From Pseudonocardia humida (GTDB taxonomy: Bacteria; Actinomycetota; Actinomycetes; Mycobacteriales; Pseudonocardiaceae), in assembly GCF_023898865.1 (NCBI RefSeq), contig NZ_JAGSOV010000082.1, positions 1 through 64,000 on the forward strand: 64,000 nucleotides of DNA. The letters run 5' to 3'. Below, one piece after another: positions 18,555 to 26,465 of this stretch (position 1 is the first letter of the stretch; each line of letters opens with the position of its first letter). The notes under the pieces were generated by a model. It saw only the letters and a list, made by a program, of their open reading frames with translations. It did no database searches and was not told where the DNA came from. The position numbers and the translations under genes are program-made.

Positions 18555-19178
18555 TCAGTCCGAGCGCACCTCCACCGGCCCGGCGTAGCGCAGCACCCGG
18601 GCGATCAGCAGCTTGACGGTGGCCGTGGCCTCGACCGGGTCGCGGTCGGGCTCGGGGTAGCCGCGCCCGAGGAAGGAGTCGGTCAGCGTCATCACCCAAC
18701 GGGCCGCCTCGTCGTCGGGCAGACCGGGATCGGCCAGACCGGCTTCGCGCAGCCTGCGCACCAGGTCGGCGACCACGGCCATCTGGCGGCGGTCGGTGGC
18801 GGCCAGGCCGGCGGCGAACCCGGGGTCGCGGTGGGCCTGGGCGATGATCTCGACCAGCAGCCCGGCCATCATCGGCTCGGCGGCGTCGGCGGCGAACTTG
18901 TCGACGATGGCCATCAGCGCGGACCACGGGTCCGGGTCGGCGTCGGCGGCGGCGACCACCGCGTCCCACTCGACCTGGTCGAGCTCCCAGATCGCGTGGA
19001 AGACCGCCTGCTTGGACGGGAAGTAGTGGAACAGGCTGCCGGTGCTGACACCGGCGGCGCGGCAGATGTCGGCGGTGGTCGTGGCGGCGAAGCCCTTGGT
19101 GGCGAACAGCCACACCGCCGACTCGATGATGTGCACCCGGCGCCTGCGGTGCTGCTCGGGGTCAACCGTGCGCGCCAC
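18555..19178 (-). CDS. TetR-family repressor
   Basis: A 207-residue repressor with an N-terminal TetR helix-turn-helix (ATTTADICRAAGVSTGSLFHYFPSKQAVF between residues 32-60, read in two halves) and an all-helical ligand domain. It starts at GTG inside the end of the upstream membrane-protein gene (17-bp overlap), so the two are translationally coupled. A perfect palindrome in front of that operon is the likely operator, giving autoregulation. Confidence 0.9.
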   Translation of the reverse strand: MARTVDPEQHRRRRVHIIESAVWLFATKGFAATTTADICRAAGVSTGSLFHYFPSKQAVFHAIWELDQVEWDAVVAAADADPDPWSALMAIVDKFAADAAEPMMAGLLVEIIAQAHRDPGFAAGLAATDRRQMAVVADLVRRLREAGLADPGLPDDEAARWVMTLTDSFLGRGYPEPDRDPVEATATVKLLIARVLRYAGPVEVRSD

Positions 19179-19947
19179 GATCCTCCTCGTCCTCCCTCGG
19201 GGCGGCGCGCCGCCGCCGCCGGACCTCGACGACGGCCAGGCCGACGGCCACCAGTATCGGCACCCAGAACTTGGCCGTGCCCACCAGGACCAGCAACCAG
19301 CCGGGCAGGTGCAGGTCGGGCAGGTCGACGTCGGGCCACGGGATGTCGGGCAGGTCGATGTCCGGCCACGGGATCGCCGGCAGGTCGAACCCGGGCAGCA
19401 CGCTGAGGACCCAGCTGATCACGGGCTGGACCAGCAGCCGCAGGAACGCGGCCACGCCGAGCAGCGCCAGCGCGACCTTCGCCGTGGCCAGCACGACGTG
19501 CCTGCTCGCCCACAGCCGGGGGTGCTCGCGCCGGAACACGGCCAGCCGCGCCGCCGCGGAACCGGCCGGTGGCGCGAACTCGTGCTTGCCCGCCGTGGCG
19601 AAGCGGGCCAGCGGCGCGGGCAGCCCACCGACGAGATCGTCGATCGGACGCGCGGGCGCGTCGTCCGGCGCCGCCCCGGGTCCGGCGGGCGGGCGGGGCA
19701 CGAGCAGCATCGCCCGGCTCACCACCCCGGGCAGCAGCGTCAGGGCCAGCACCGTCGGTCCGTCCTCGCCCGCCTCGGCGTCGAGCGGGAGGAGCACGGC
19801 CCCGAGGCGGGTCGCCCGGCCGACCTGCTCGCCGTCGCGCAGGAGGGTCACCCCCGTACGCAGCCCTTCCCGGCGGACCTCCAGGTCGAGGCGGGCTCCG
19901 TCGTGGCCGAGGTGGAACGGGGACGGCCGGTCGGTGCGCGTGGACAC
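19162..19947 (-). CDS. Membrane protein with LPDI(P/D)WPD repeats, unknown function
   Basis: A 261-residue protein that I do not recognise. The first 110 residues are soluble and beta-rich (FHLGHDGARLDLEVRREG). Two membrane helices follow near residues 152-178 and 215-240, separated by a striking Pro/Asp/Trp repeat region containing FDLPAIPWPDIDLPDIPWP and a further degenerate copy. The end is strongly basic then acidic. It starts at GTG 15 bp from a TetR operator and overlaps the TetR gene, so it is the repressor's main visible target. Confidence 0.65.
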   Translation of the reverse strand: MSTRTDRPSPFHLGHDGARLDLEVRREGLRTGVTLLRDGEQVGRATRLGAVLLPLDAEAGEDGPTVLALTLLPGVVSRAMLLVPRPPAGPGAAPDDAPARPIDDLVGGLPAPLARFATAGKHEFAPPAGSAAARLAVFRREHPRLWASRHVVLATAKVALALLGVAAFLRLLVQPVISWVLSVLPGFDLPAIPWPDIDLPDIPWPDVDLPDLHLPGWLLVLVGTAKFWVPILVAVGLAVVEVRRRRRAAPREDEEDRGAHG

Positions 19948-19961
19948 CCCACCATTATCAG

Positions 19962-19975
19962 ACCGAGCGCTCGGT
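19962..19975. promoter_or_regulatory. TetR operator palindrome
   Basis: ACCGAGCGCTCGGT is a perfect 14-bp palindrome in a short AT-rich promoter region, 15 bp before the GTG of the membrane-protein/TetR operon. The form is typical of TetR-family operators, so the co-operonic TetR protein probably binds here. Confidence 0.75.
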
Positions 19976-19988
19976 TTTTCAAATCCGA

Positions 19989-20519
19989 TCAGGCCACCTC
20001 GACCGGCGGACCCGCCTCCGCGCCCAGCGCCAGTTGGCTGAAGGCCACGTCGTGCCAGGACTCGAACTTCCAACCGATCCGCCGGTAGGTGCCGACGTGC
20101 TCGAAGCCCATCGCCCGGTGCAGGCCCGTGCTCGCCTCGTTGGGCAGCGTGATGCCGGCGACCGCGGTCCGGTAGCCGCGGGCGGCCAGCCGCTCCAGCA
20201 GCTCGGCGTAGAGCGCCCGGCCGAGGCCGGTGCGCCGCCTGCCCACCTGCAGGTACACGCTGACCAGGCAGGACCACCGGTACGCCGGGCGCGCCTGGAA
20301 CGGCGCGCCGTAGGCGTACCCGACGATCCGGTCGTCGTCGGGGCCCTCGGCGGCCACCAGCCAGGCGTGGCGGTCGGCGGACGCCGCGATGCGCCCGGCC
20401 ATGTCCGCGGCGGAGGGCGGCTCGGTCTCGAAGGTGATGGCCGTGTCGGTGACGTACGGGGCGTAGATCGCGGCGCAGGCCTCGGCATCGCGCACGGACG
20501 CCGCGCGAATGGTCGTCAT
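19989..20519 (-). CDS. GNAT N-acetyltransferase (phosphinothricin acetyltransferase-like)
   Basis: A 176-residue acetyl-CoA-dependent N-acetyltransferase. It shows the PAT/bar-type order: IRAASVRDAEACAAIYAPYV at the start, then TAITFETEPPS, YAYGAPFQARPAY, the acetyl-CoA loop VGRRRTGLGRALY near residue 97 and GITLPNEASTGLH near 130. Family members acetylate phosphinothricin, methionine sulfone or similar amino acids. Its start is 40 bp from a divergent XRE-cupin regulator, with a palindrome in between. Confidence 0.85.
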   Translation of the reverse strand: MTTIRAASVRDAEACAAIYAPYVTDTAITFETEPPSAADMAGRIAASADRHAWLVAAEGPDDDRIVGYAYGAPFQARPAYRWSCLVSVYLQVGRRRTGLGRALYAELLERLAARGYRTAVAGITLPNEASTGLHRAMGFEHVGTYRRIGWKFESWHDVAFSQLALGAEAGPPVEVA

Positions 20520-20534
20520 GCGACGATAGTAAGC

Positions 20535-20546
20535 AGGAGCGCTCCT
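20535..20546. promoter_or_regulatory. Palindromic operator between acetyltransferase and XRE-cupin genes
   Basis: AGGAGCGCTCCT is a perfect 12-bp palindrome in the 40-bp divergent spacer, followed by an AT-rich TATAATAAA stretch that could be the -10 region of the XRE-cupin gene. It is well placed for the regulator to control both genes. Confidence 0.65.
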
Positions 20547-20559
20547 ATAATAAACAACC

Positions 20560-21135
20560 GTGATCGATCCCCTGTCCTCCTCCCTGGCCGCGACGCTGCA
20601 GGCCGCCCGCCGGGCGCGCGACCTGTCGACCGAGGCGCTCGCCGCCCGGTCCGGGGTGTCCCGGGCGATGATCGGCAAGATCGAGCGCGGCGCCGCGCAC
20701 CCCACCGCCGCCCTGCTCGGCAGGCTCGCCGGCGCGCTCGGCATGACGCTGTCCGAGCTGGTCGCGCGGGCGGAGGAGGGGCCCGGCGCCGGGCGCAGCC
20801 GGCTGGTGCGCCGCGCCGAGCAGCCCGTCTGGACCGACCCGGGCACCGGCTACCGGCGCCGCGCGGTCTCCCCCGCGCCGGGCGGACCGCTGGAGCTGGT
20901 CGAGGTGCAGCTGCCCGGCGGGGCCGACGTCGCCTTCCCGCCCGACACCTACGCGTTCGTGCACCACCAGATCTGGGTGCTCGACGGCCGGCTGGACTTC
21001 CACGAGGGCGACGTGGTGCACGAGCTGTCCACGGGCGACTGCCTGCAGCTCGGTCCCCCGATGCCGTGTCGCTACGTCAACCCGACGGCCACCGGCTGCC
21101 GCTACCTCGTCGCGCTCACGCGGCGGCAGGCCTGA
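20560..21135 (+). CDS. XRE-family regulator with C-terminal cupin domain
   Basis: A 191-residue regulator: helix-turn-helix at residues 10-65 (STEALAARSGVSRAMIGKIERG) and a cupin sensor domain with HHQIWVLDGRLDFHEGD near 130. The GTG start lies close to the TATAAT-like box, so the message may be nearly leaderless. It is divergent from the acetyltransferase gene, its likely target, and ends overlapping the next, convergent gene by 20 bp. Confidence 0.85.
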   Translation: MIDPLSSSLAATLQAARRARDLSTEALAARSGVSRAMIGKIERGAAHPTAALLGRLAGALGMTLSELVARAEEGPGAGRSRLVRRAEQPVWTDPGTGYRRRAVSPAPGGPLELVEVQLPGGADVAFPPDTYAFVHHQIWVLDGRLDFHEGDVVHELSTGDCLQLGPPMPCRYVNPTATGCRYLVALTRRQA

Positions 21136-21631
21136 CCCAGCCGTGGCGCGGCGCGGTGGGCAGCGCCCCGCCCGTGCTCAGACGCCACGGCTCGAGCCGC
21201 AGCACGACGATCGCCTCGTCGAGCGGCCCGTCCACGCCGAGGATGCGGGGGTCGTAGCCGAGGGGTTGCGGCGCCTGGGCGAAGAGGTCCCAGACCAGCC
21301 GGCGGGTGGCCGCGTCGCCCACCAGCGCCGCGTCGCACTCGGCCACCGCGGTCTCGTAGGCGCCCGGGTCCCAGTAGGTGCACGACGCGAAAGGCGCGGC
21401 CGCGAGGTGGGCGAGCTTGAGCGGCGTCGGACGGGTGAACACCCACCCGACCAGCCCGTCCGGGGTGCGCTGCCAGTAGGGGTGCAGCACGCGCGAGCGC
21501 GGCCGGCCGCGGCGGTCGACGGTGGCGACCGCGGCCCAGACGACGCGGTGCGCGACCCGGACGAAGGCGTCGAGCGCCTCGGTGTCGGAAGAGGTGACCA
21601 GCGGGACCTCGGGTCCACTTCTCACAACCAT
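21116..21631 (-). CDS. PPOX-class flavin-binding protein (pyridoxamine-phosphate oxidase-like)
   Basis: A 171-residue split-barrel protein. The core reads WAAVATVDRRGRPRSRVLHPYW and later VFTRPTPLKLAHLAAAPFASCTYWDPG, typical of general stress or F420/FMN-binding PPOX proteins of unknown substrate. The ATG lies inside a perfect 18-bp palindrome shared with the regulation of the divergent MarR gene. It is therefore the likely target of that repressor. Confidence 0.75.
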   Translation of the reverse strand: MVVRSGPEVPLVTSSDTEALDAFVRVAHRVVWAAVATVDRRGRPRSRVLHPYWQRTPDGLVGWVFTRPTPLKLAHLAAAPFASCTYWDPGAYETAVAECDAALVGDAATRRLVWDLFAQAPQPLGYDPRILGVDGPLDEAIVVLRLEPWRLSTGGALPTAPRHGWVRPAAA

Positions 21632-21639
21632 GGTTGTGA
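21622..21639. promoter_or_regulatory. MarR operator 1, over the PPOX start codon
   Basis: TCACAACCATGGTTGTGA is a perfect 18-bp palindrome. The central CCATGG contains the start codon of the PPOX gene on the minus strand. Confidence 0.75.
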
Positions 21640-21662
21640 AGTTAGCCCGTCCGGCTAGGATG

Positions 21663-21678
21663 CACAACCATGGCTGTG
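21663..21678. promoter_or_regulatory. MarR operator 2, over the MarR start codon
   Basis: CACAACCATGGCTGTG repeats operator 1 with a single mismatched pair. Its central CCATGG contains the MarR start codon. The two centres are 40 bp apart, on nearly the same DNA face. Confidence 0.7.
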
Positions 21679-22152
21679 GAAGTGCCCGTCGCCGACCTCG
21701 ACCTCTCCGACATCAGCATGTTCGCCGGCTGGGCGATGGCCGACGAGCTCCTGCGCCGGCTGGCCGCCGACGGCTTCGGCGACCTCCGCGTGCACGACGG
21801 CGTGGTCTTCCAGCACGTGCTGGCCGGACCGCTGTCGATCACCGATCTGGCCGGTCGGATGGACGTCACCCAGCAGGCCGCCTCCAAGGCCGTCGCCGAC
21901 CTGGAGCGCCGCGACCTGCTCGAGCGCCGACCCTCCGACCGCGACGGGCGGACCCGGCTGCTGCGGCTGACCGAGCGCGGGCGCGCGGCGGTGGCCGCGG
22001 GCAGGCGCCACCGCGGCGCGCTCGACGCCGAGCTCGCCGCGGCGCTCGGCCCGGCGCGGGTCGACGCGGCCCGCGCCCTGCTGGCCGAGGTGCTGGCCCA
22101 CCTCGGGGCCGTCGACGCGGTGCGCACCCGCCGCATCCGCCCGCCGGCCTGA
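21670..22152 (+). CDS. MarR-family transcriptional regulator
   Basis: A 160-residue winged-helix protein with LSITDLAGRMDVTQQAASKAV near residues 56-76 and the wing RRPSDRDGRTRLLRLTERG near 88-106. Its ATG lies within a palindrome matching the one over the divergent PPOX start, so it should repress itself and the PPOX gene. Seven bases separate its stop from the convergent PLP-enzyme stop. Confidence 0.88.
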   Translation: MAVEVPVADLDLSDISMFAGWAMADELLRRLAADGFGDLRVHDGVVFQHVLAGPLSITDLAGRMDVTQQAASKAVADLERRDLLERRPSDRDGRTRLLRLTERGRAAVAAGRRHRGALDAELAAALGPARVDAARALLAEVLAHLGAVDAVRTRRIRPPA

Positions 22153-22158
22153 GGGCGG

Positions 22159-23157
22159 TCAGGGCGCGGCGACGGCCCCCGGGTCGGTGTTCGCGCCGGA
22201 CACCAGCACCACGACCCGCTCGGTCGGGGCGGGCCGGTACGCGCCGCTGCGCAGCGCGGCCAGGCCCACGGCGGCGGCCGGCTCGGCGACCAGCCGGGCC
22301 GCCGCCCACAGGGCCCGCTGCGCACCGACGATGGCGGCGTCGTCGACCAGCACCACCCGCTCGACGTGCCGCGCCACGATCGGGAACACCAGCTCCCCCA
22401 CCCGGCGCGGGGCCAGCGCGTCGGCGGCGATGCCCCCGGTCGGGGCGTCGGCGGGGCCGCCGGCGGCGAGCGCCGTGGTGAGCGTGGGCGCCTCGACCGG
22501 CTCGACCCCGACCACGCGCACCACGCCGGCCAGCCGGGCGGCCACGCCGCCGAGCAGCCCGCCGCCGCCCACCGGGACGAGCACCGTGTCGAATCCCGGG
22601 TCGGATCCGGGGTCGTGGCCGCCGCCGAGCTGGACGAGCAGCTCCGCGCCGAGCGTCGCGGTGCCGAGCAGGGTCTCGCGCTGGTCGAACGCGTGCACCG
22701 GCAGCGCGCCGGTGCGCCGCTCCCACTCCCGGGCGCCGGCCAGCGCGTCGGCGTACCGGTCGCCGTCGACCACCAGGTCGGCACCGCTCGCCCGGATGGC
22801 GGCGATCTTGGCGGGGGCGGAGATGGTGGGGACGTGGATCCGGGCCCGCACGCCGAGCCGCTGGGCGGCGTGCGCCACGGCCACCCCGTGGTTGCCGCCG
22901 GAGGCCGCGACCACGCCGACGTCCGGGACTGCGCGCAGCAGCAGGTTGGCGAAGGCGCCGCGGGTCTTGAACGACCCGGCCCGCTGCAGCTGCTCCAGCT
23001 TCAGCACCAGGCCGCCGGGCGCCTGCGCGACGCCCAGGTCGGCCGGATCGAGCGCGACGACCGGGGTGCGCCGGACCCAGGGCGCGATCAGCGCCCTGGT
23101 GCGCTCGACCTCTGCGGGGGTGATCGGGAGCTCGGTGGCGGGCTCGGTGCCGGTCAC
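22159..23157 (-). CDS. PLP-dependent threonine/serine dehydratase-like enzyme
   Basis: A 332-residue fold-type II PLP enzyme. The PLP lysine lies in GSFKTRGAFANL near residues 63-74, the substrate loop is AASGGNHGVAVAHAA near 87-101, and the phosphate-binding glycine loop is VPVGGGGLLGG near 193. This is the threonine dehydratase/serine racemase family, without the ACT domain of biosynthetic IlvA, suggesting catabolic deamination or racemisation. It starts at GTG overlapping the ArsR stop (GTGA), so it is co-expressed with that regulator. Confidence 0.85.
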   Translation of the reverse strand: MTGTEPATELPITPAEVERTRALIAPWVRRTPVVALDPADLGVAQAPGGLVLKLEQLQRAGSFKTRGAFANLLLRAVPDVGVVAASGGNHGVAVAHAAQRLGVRARIHVPTISAPAKIAAIRASGADLVVDGDRYADALAGAREWERRTGALPVHAFDQRETLLGTATLGAELLVQLGGGHDPGSDPGFDTVLVPVGGGGLLGGVAARLAGVVRVVGVEPVEAPTLTTALAAGGPADAPTGGIAADALAPRRVGELVFPIVARHVERVVLVDDAAIVGAQRALWAAARLVAEPAAAVGLAALRSGAYRPAPTERVVVLVSGANTDPGAVAAP

Positions 23158-23456
23158 CACCGGCCCCCCAGCTCGGCGCGGGCCCGCTCGATGCGTTCCT
23201 CGTCGCGCCGGTAGAGCACCCACTGCTTGACCTTCTTCGAGCGCAGCAGGCCCGCCCGGCTGAGCACCTTGAGGTGCTCGCCGCAGGTGGGCTGGCTGAC
23301 CCCGAGCTTCTCGGCGATGAACAGCGAGCAGACCCCGTCGGTGACGAGGTCCCCGTCGCGCTGGGGCGGGAAGTGCGCCTCCGGGTCGCGCAGCCACTCC
23401 AGCACCAGCAGGCGCTTGTCGTTGGCCAGCGCCCTGAGCAGGTCGACGTCGATCAC
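23154..23456 (-). CDS. ArsR-family transcriptional regulator
   Basis: A 100-residue winged-helix protein: RALANDKRLLVLEWL near the start, IAEKLGVSQPTCGEHLKVLSRAGLL near residues 46-70, then KVKQWVLYRRDE. Only isolated cysteines are present and no CXC metal site, so it is probably a non-metal sensor. The GTG start is preceded by an AT-rich run (23461-23485) with an imperfect TAGCTA-centred inverted repeat that may be its operator. It forms an operon with the dehydratase. Confidence 0.85.
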   Translation of the reverse strand: MIDVDLLRALANDKRLLVLEWLRDPEAHFPPQRDGDLVTDGVCSLFIAEKLGVSQPTCGEHLKVLSRAGLLRSKKVKQWVLYRRDEERIERARAELGGRW

Positions 23457-23510
23457 AATGGCAGTATGCTAACTAGCTAAGTTCCTGTCCAACCGGCTGG
23501 TCGTCGCCGT

Positions 23511-23550
23511 CCCGGGTCCGCTCCGCTCCCCCGGCCGGAGCGGACCCGGG
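23511..23550 (-). terminator. Hairpin terminator after the Pro-rich membrane protein gene
   Basis: CCCGGGTCCGCTCCG and its exact complement CGGAGCGGACCCGGG form a 15-bp stem around a 10-nt loop. It starts 8 bp beyond the stop of the gene at 23558, so it most likely ends that transcript. Confidence 0.7.
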
Positions 23551-23557
23551 TCCGCCT

Positions 23558-23989
23558 TCACCGGTGCGGGTACGGAGCCGGCGCCGCGCCGGGGTGCGGC
23601 TGGGGGTGGGGGGCCGCGCCCCGGTGCGGGTACGGGGCCGGGCCGGGGTACGGCGCCGGGCCCGGGTACGGGGCGGGGCCGGGGGGCGGAGCGGGCACCG
23701 GAGCCGGTCGCCCGCGCCGCAGCACCGTGGCCGCCCCCGTGGCGAGCCCGATGGCCAGCAGGACGCCGCCGATGCCGACCAGCACCCAGCCCGAGCTGCG
23801 GTCGCTCTCCTTCTGCTGCTCGTAGGTGTACTCGGTGGTCGAGCCGTTGCGGATCTCCTGGCAGATGTCGCCCGGCACCATGACCTCGCCGCCGCACGTC
23901 ACCTCGTCGGTGGTCGTCTGGCCGATCCCCCCGAGGACCATGAAGCCGCCCAGCGCCAGCAGGATGACGATTCCCAGAATCTTCTTCAT
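23558..23989 (-). CDS. Two-span membrane protein with Pro/Tyr-rich tail, unknown function
   Basis: A 143-residue protein. Helix 1 is at residues 4-24 (ILGIVILLALGGFMVLGGIG); a short external loop holds two cysteines (EVTCGGEVMVPGDICQEI) that could form a disulfide; helix 2 is near 68-90; and the C-terminus is a repeated PGPAPYP tail. No catalytic motif is visible. Small actinobacterial envelope proteins often look like this. Confidence 0.65.
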   Translation of the reverse strand: MKKILGIVILLALGGFMVLGGIGQTTTDEVTCGGEVMVPGDICQEIRNGSTTEYTYEQQKESDRSSGWVLVGIGGVLLAIGLATGAATVLRRGRPAPVPAPPPGPAPYPGPAPYPGPAPYPHRGAAPHPQPHPGAAPAPYPHR

Positions 23990-24049
23990 GGCCCGAAACG
24001 CTAGGAGCGCACCGTGTGAGCGGGCAGTTGCCCGCCGGTGACAGTTCCC

Positions 24050-24244
24050 TTACCCGGGGCGATCACCGGGGCGGCGGCGCCCGAGCGGGCGCCGCTGCGG
24101 AAGGGGCCGGACGCGGTCGCGCACCGGGAGCGGGCGCAGCTCGCGGCCCTGCGCCCGGGCGCGCCGGTCGAGCAGGGCCGCCGCCACCAGACCGAGCACG
24201 ACGACCACCGCGGCCACGATCAGGAAGGTGCCCAGCCAGGTCAC
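24050..24244 (-). CDS. Small single-span membrane protein
   Basis: A 64-residue reading frame starting at GTG: one hydrophobic helix (FLIVAAVVVVLGLVAAALL) followed by a strongly basic tail (about 17 arginines). It lies 25 bp downstream of the ABC-F gene in the same direction and could be co-transcribed. I do not recognise it; the hydrophobic-basic layout and codon pattern suggest it is real. Confidence 0.5.
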   Translation of the reverse strand: MTWLGTFLIVAAVVVVLGLVAAALLDRRARAQGRELRPLPVRDRVRPLPQRRPLGRRRPGDRPG

Positions 24245-24269
24245 CGGCCCACGGTAGCCGCCGCGCCGC

Positions 24270-25985
24270 TCAGCGGGCGCGCTGCACGCGGGACTCGTCC
24301 CAGACCGGGGCGTCGGACTCGTAGACCGCGCCGTCGGCGCCGTAGACCAGGAAGCGGTCGAAGCCGCGGGCGAACCAGCGGTCGTGGGTGACCGCCAGCA
24401 CCGTGCCCTCGAACGCCGCGAGCCCGGCCTCCAGCGCCTCCGCCGAGGCCACGTCGAGGTTGTCGGTGGGCTCGTCGAGCAGCAGCATCGTGGCCCCGGA
24501 CAGCTCCAGCAGCAGGATCTGCAGCCGCGCCTGCTGCCCGCCCGACAGCGACTCGAACCGCTGCTCGGCGGCCTGGGCCAGCTCGTAGCGGGCCAGCACG
24601 CACCCGGCCTGCTCGCGGCCCATCCCGTCGCGGTGCTCGTCGCCGCGGTGCAGGACCTCCACCAGCGTGCGCCCGACCAGCTCGGGGTGGTCGTGGGTCT
24701 GGGCGAACCAGCCCGGGCGCACCCGCGCGCCGAGCGCGGCGGTGCCGGTGTGTGCCACCGGCTCGACGACGACCGCACCGGCCGGGCGGTGCTCGACGTC
24801 GGGTTCGGTGCCGCCGGCGGCCAGCAGCCGCAGGAAGTGCGACTTGCCCGAGCCGTTGGAGCCCAGCACCGCCACCCGCTCGCCGTACCAGACCTCCAGG
24901 TCGAACGGTCGCATCAGCCCGCTGAGCTCCAGCGCCGTGCACACCAGGGCCCGCTTGCCGGTGCGCCCGCCGGTCAGCCGCATGCGCACGTGCTGCTCGC
25001 GCGGCTGCTCGGTGGGCGGGCCGGCCTCATCGAACTTGCGCAGCCGGGTCTGCGCGGCCTGGTAGCGGCTGGCCAGCCCGTCGTTGTAGGCGGCCTTCTG
25101 CTTGTACATCAGCACCAGCGCGCGCAGCTTGGCGTGCTCCTCGTCCCAGCGCCTGCGCAGCTCCTCGAAGCGGGCGAACCGGTCGCGGCGCGCCTGGTGG
25201 TAGGAGGCGAACCCGCCGGGGTGGGTCCATGCGGTGTTGCCCGCGGCCCCCAGCTCCACGGTGACGACCCGGGTGGCCGTGTTGGCCAGCAGCTCCCGGT
25301 CGTGGCTGACGAACAGCACGGTCTTGGGCGACTCCCGGACGCGCCGCTCCAGCCAGACCTTGCCGGGCACGTCGAGGTAGTTGTCGGGCTCGTCGAGCAG
25401 CAGCACCTCGTCCGGGCCGCGCAGCAGGAACTCCAGCACCAGCCGCTTCTGCTCGCCGCCCGACAGCGTGGACAGCGCGCGGAAGCGGGCGCGGTCGTAG
25501 GGAAGCCCGAGCGCGGCCTGGGTGCACACGTCCCAGACCACCTCGACGTCGTAGCCGCCGGCGTCGGCGTACTCGGCCAGCGCCCTGGCGTAGGCCATCT
25601 GGGCGCGCTCGTCGTCGGTGTCCATCAGCACGAGCTCGCACCGGTCGACCTCGGCCGCGGCCACCCGCACCCGCGGCGGGGAGACCGAGCGCAGCAGGTC
25701 GGCCACCGTCGGGTCGGTCGGCGGGTCGGGGGGTCCGCCGGTTGCGCCGACCACGCCGTGCCCGACGAACTGGCGCATCACCCCGAGCCCGCCGGAGCGG
25801 GTCACCGTGCCGCCGTGCGGGTCGAGATCGCCGCTCACGATGCGCAGCAGCGTGGTCTTGCCCGCGCCGTTCGCCCCGACCAGCGCCACCTTCGCGCCCT
25901 CACCGACCCGGAAGGACACGTCGTCGAGCAGGACCCGGCCGTCCGGCAGTTCGTATCGCACCGCGGCGACGTCCACATGGCCCAC
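24270..25985 (-). CDS. ABC-F family ATPase
   Basis: A 571-residue protein with two nucleotide-binding domains and no membrane spans. Domain 1: Walker A GANGAGKTT near residue 37, signature LSGGEQKR near 173, Walker B LLLDEPDNYLD. A charged linker (RFEELRRRWDEEHAKLRAL near 275) follows. Domain 2: GSNGSGKS, LSGGQQARL, LLLDEPTDNLD. ABC-F proteins work on the ribosome, as translation factors or antibiotic-resistance proteins. The first Walker B has DN instead of the common TN. It starts at GTG and is divergent from the SRPBCC gene. Confidence 0.9.
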   Translation of the reverse strand: MGHVDVAAVRYELPDGRVLLDDVSFRVGEGAKVALVGANGAGKTTLLRIVSGDLDPHGGTVTRSGGLGVMRQFVGHGVVGATGGPPDPPTDPTVADLLRSVSPPRVRVAAAEVDRCELVLMDTDDERAQMAYARALAEYADAGGYDVEVVWDVCTQAALGLPYDRARFRALSTLSGGEQKRLVLEFLLRGPDEVLLLDEPDNYLDVPGKVWLERRVRESPKTVLFVSHDRELLANTATRVVTVELGAAGNTAWTHPGGFASYHQARRDRFARFEELRRRWDEEHAKLRALVLMYKQKAAYNDGLASRYQAAQTRLRKFDEAGPPTEQPREQHVRMRLTGGRTGKRALVCTALELSGLMRPFDLEVWYGERVAVLGSNGSGKSHFLRLLAAGGTEPDVEHRPAGAVVVEPVAHTGTAALGARVRPGWFAQTHDHPELVGRTLVEVLHRGDEHRDGMGREQAGCVLARYELAQAAEQRFESLSGGQQARLQILLLELSGATMLLLDEPTDNLDVASAEALEAGLAAFEGTVLAVTHDRWFARGFDRFLVYGADGAVYESDAPVWDESRVQRAR

Positions 25986-26067
25986 GTCGCGGGAGTATCG
26001 GGCACGGGCCCCGTCGGGGCACCCGGGTTTCCCGACGGCGGTCGGTGCGCCCTGCCATCATCGCGAG

Positions 26068-26463
26068 ATGTTCGAGTCACGACACCTCAGCATCTCGATC
26101 GCCCGGCCATGGCGGGAGGTCTACGACTTCGCCGTCGCGCCGGCCAACCTTCCGCAGTGGGCGGCGGGCCTGGCCGGGTCGACGGTGGAGCTGATCGACG
26201 GCGACTGGGTCACCGACTCCCCGATGGGCCGGGTCAAGGTGGCCTTCGCCGAGGCCAACGAGTTCGGCGTGCTCGACCACGACGTCACGCTGCCCACCGG
26301 CGAGGTGGTGACCAACCCCGTGCGCGTCTTCGCCAACGGCGACGGCTGCGACGTCGTGTTCAGCGTGCGCCGCCGCGACGGCATGTCCGAGGCCGACCTC
26401 GACCGCGACGCCGGTGTCGTGCAGGAGGACCTGCGGACCCTGCGCGCGCTGATGGAGGCCTGA
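26068..26463 (+). CDS. SRPBCC/polyketide cyclase-like protein
   Basis: A 131-residue START-fold protein: SISIARPWREVYDFAVAPANLPQWAAG at the N-terminus is characteristic, followed by alternating strands and a C-terminal helix (VVQEDLRTLRALMEA). These proteins bind hydrophobic ligands in a deep pocket; this one has no assigned ligand. The ATG follows TCGCGAG. Its stop is 2 bp from the convergent membrane-protein stop. Confidence 0.75.
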   Translation: MFESRHLSISIARPWREVYDFAVAPANLPQWAAGLAGSTVELIDGDWVTDSPMGRVKVAFAEANEFGVLDHDVTLPTGEVVTNPVRVFANGDGCDVVFSVRRRDGMSEADLDRDAGVVQEDLRTLRALMEA

Positions 26464-26465
26464 GC

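Noticed and set aside
23154..23456. Arsenic or metal sensor role for the ArsR protein
   Set aside because: No CXC or other cysteine pair of metal-sensing ArsR proteins, and its partner is a PLP enzyme rather than a metal pump.
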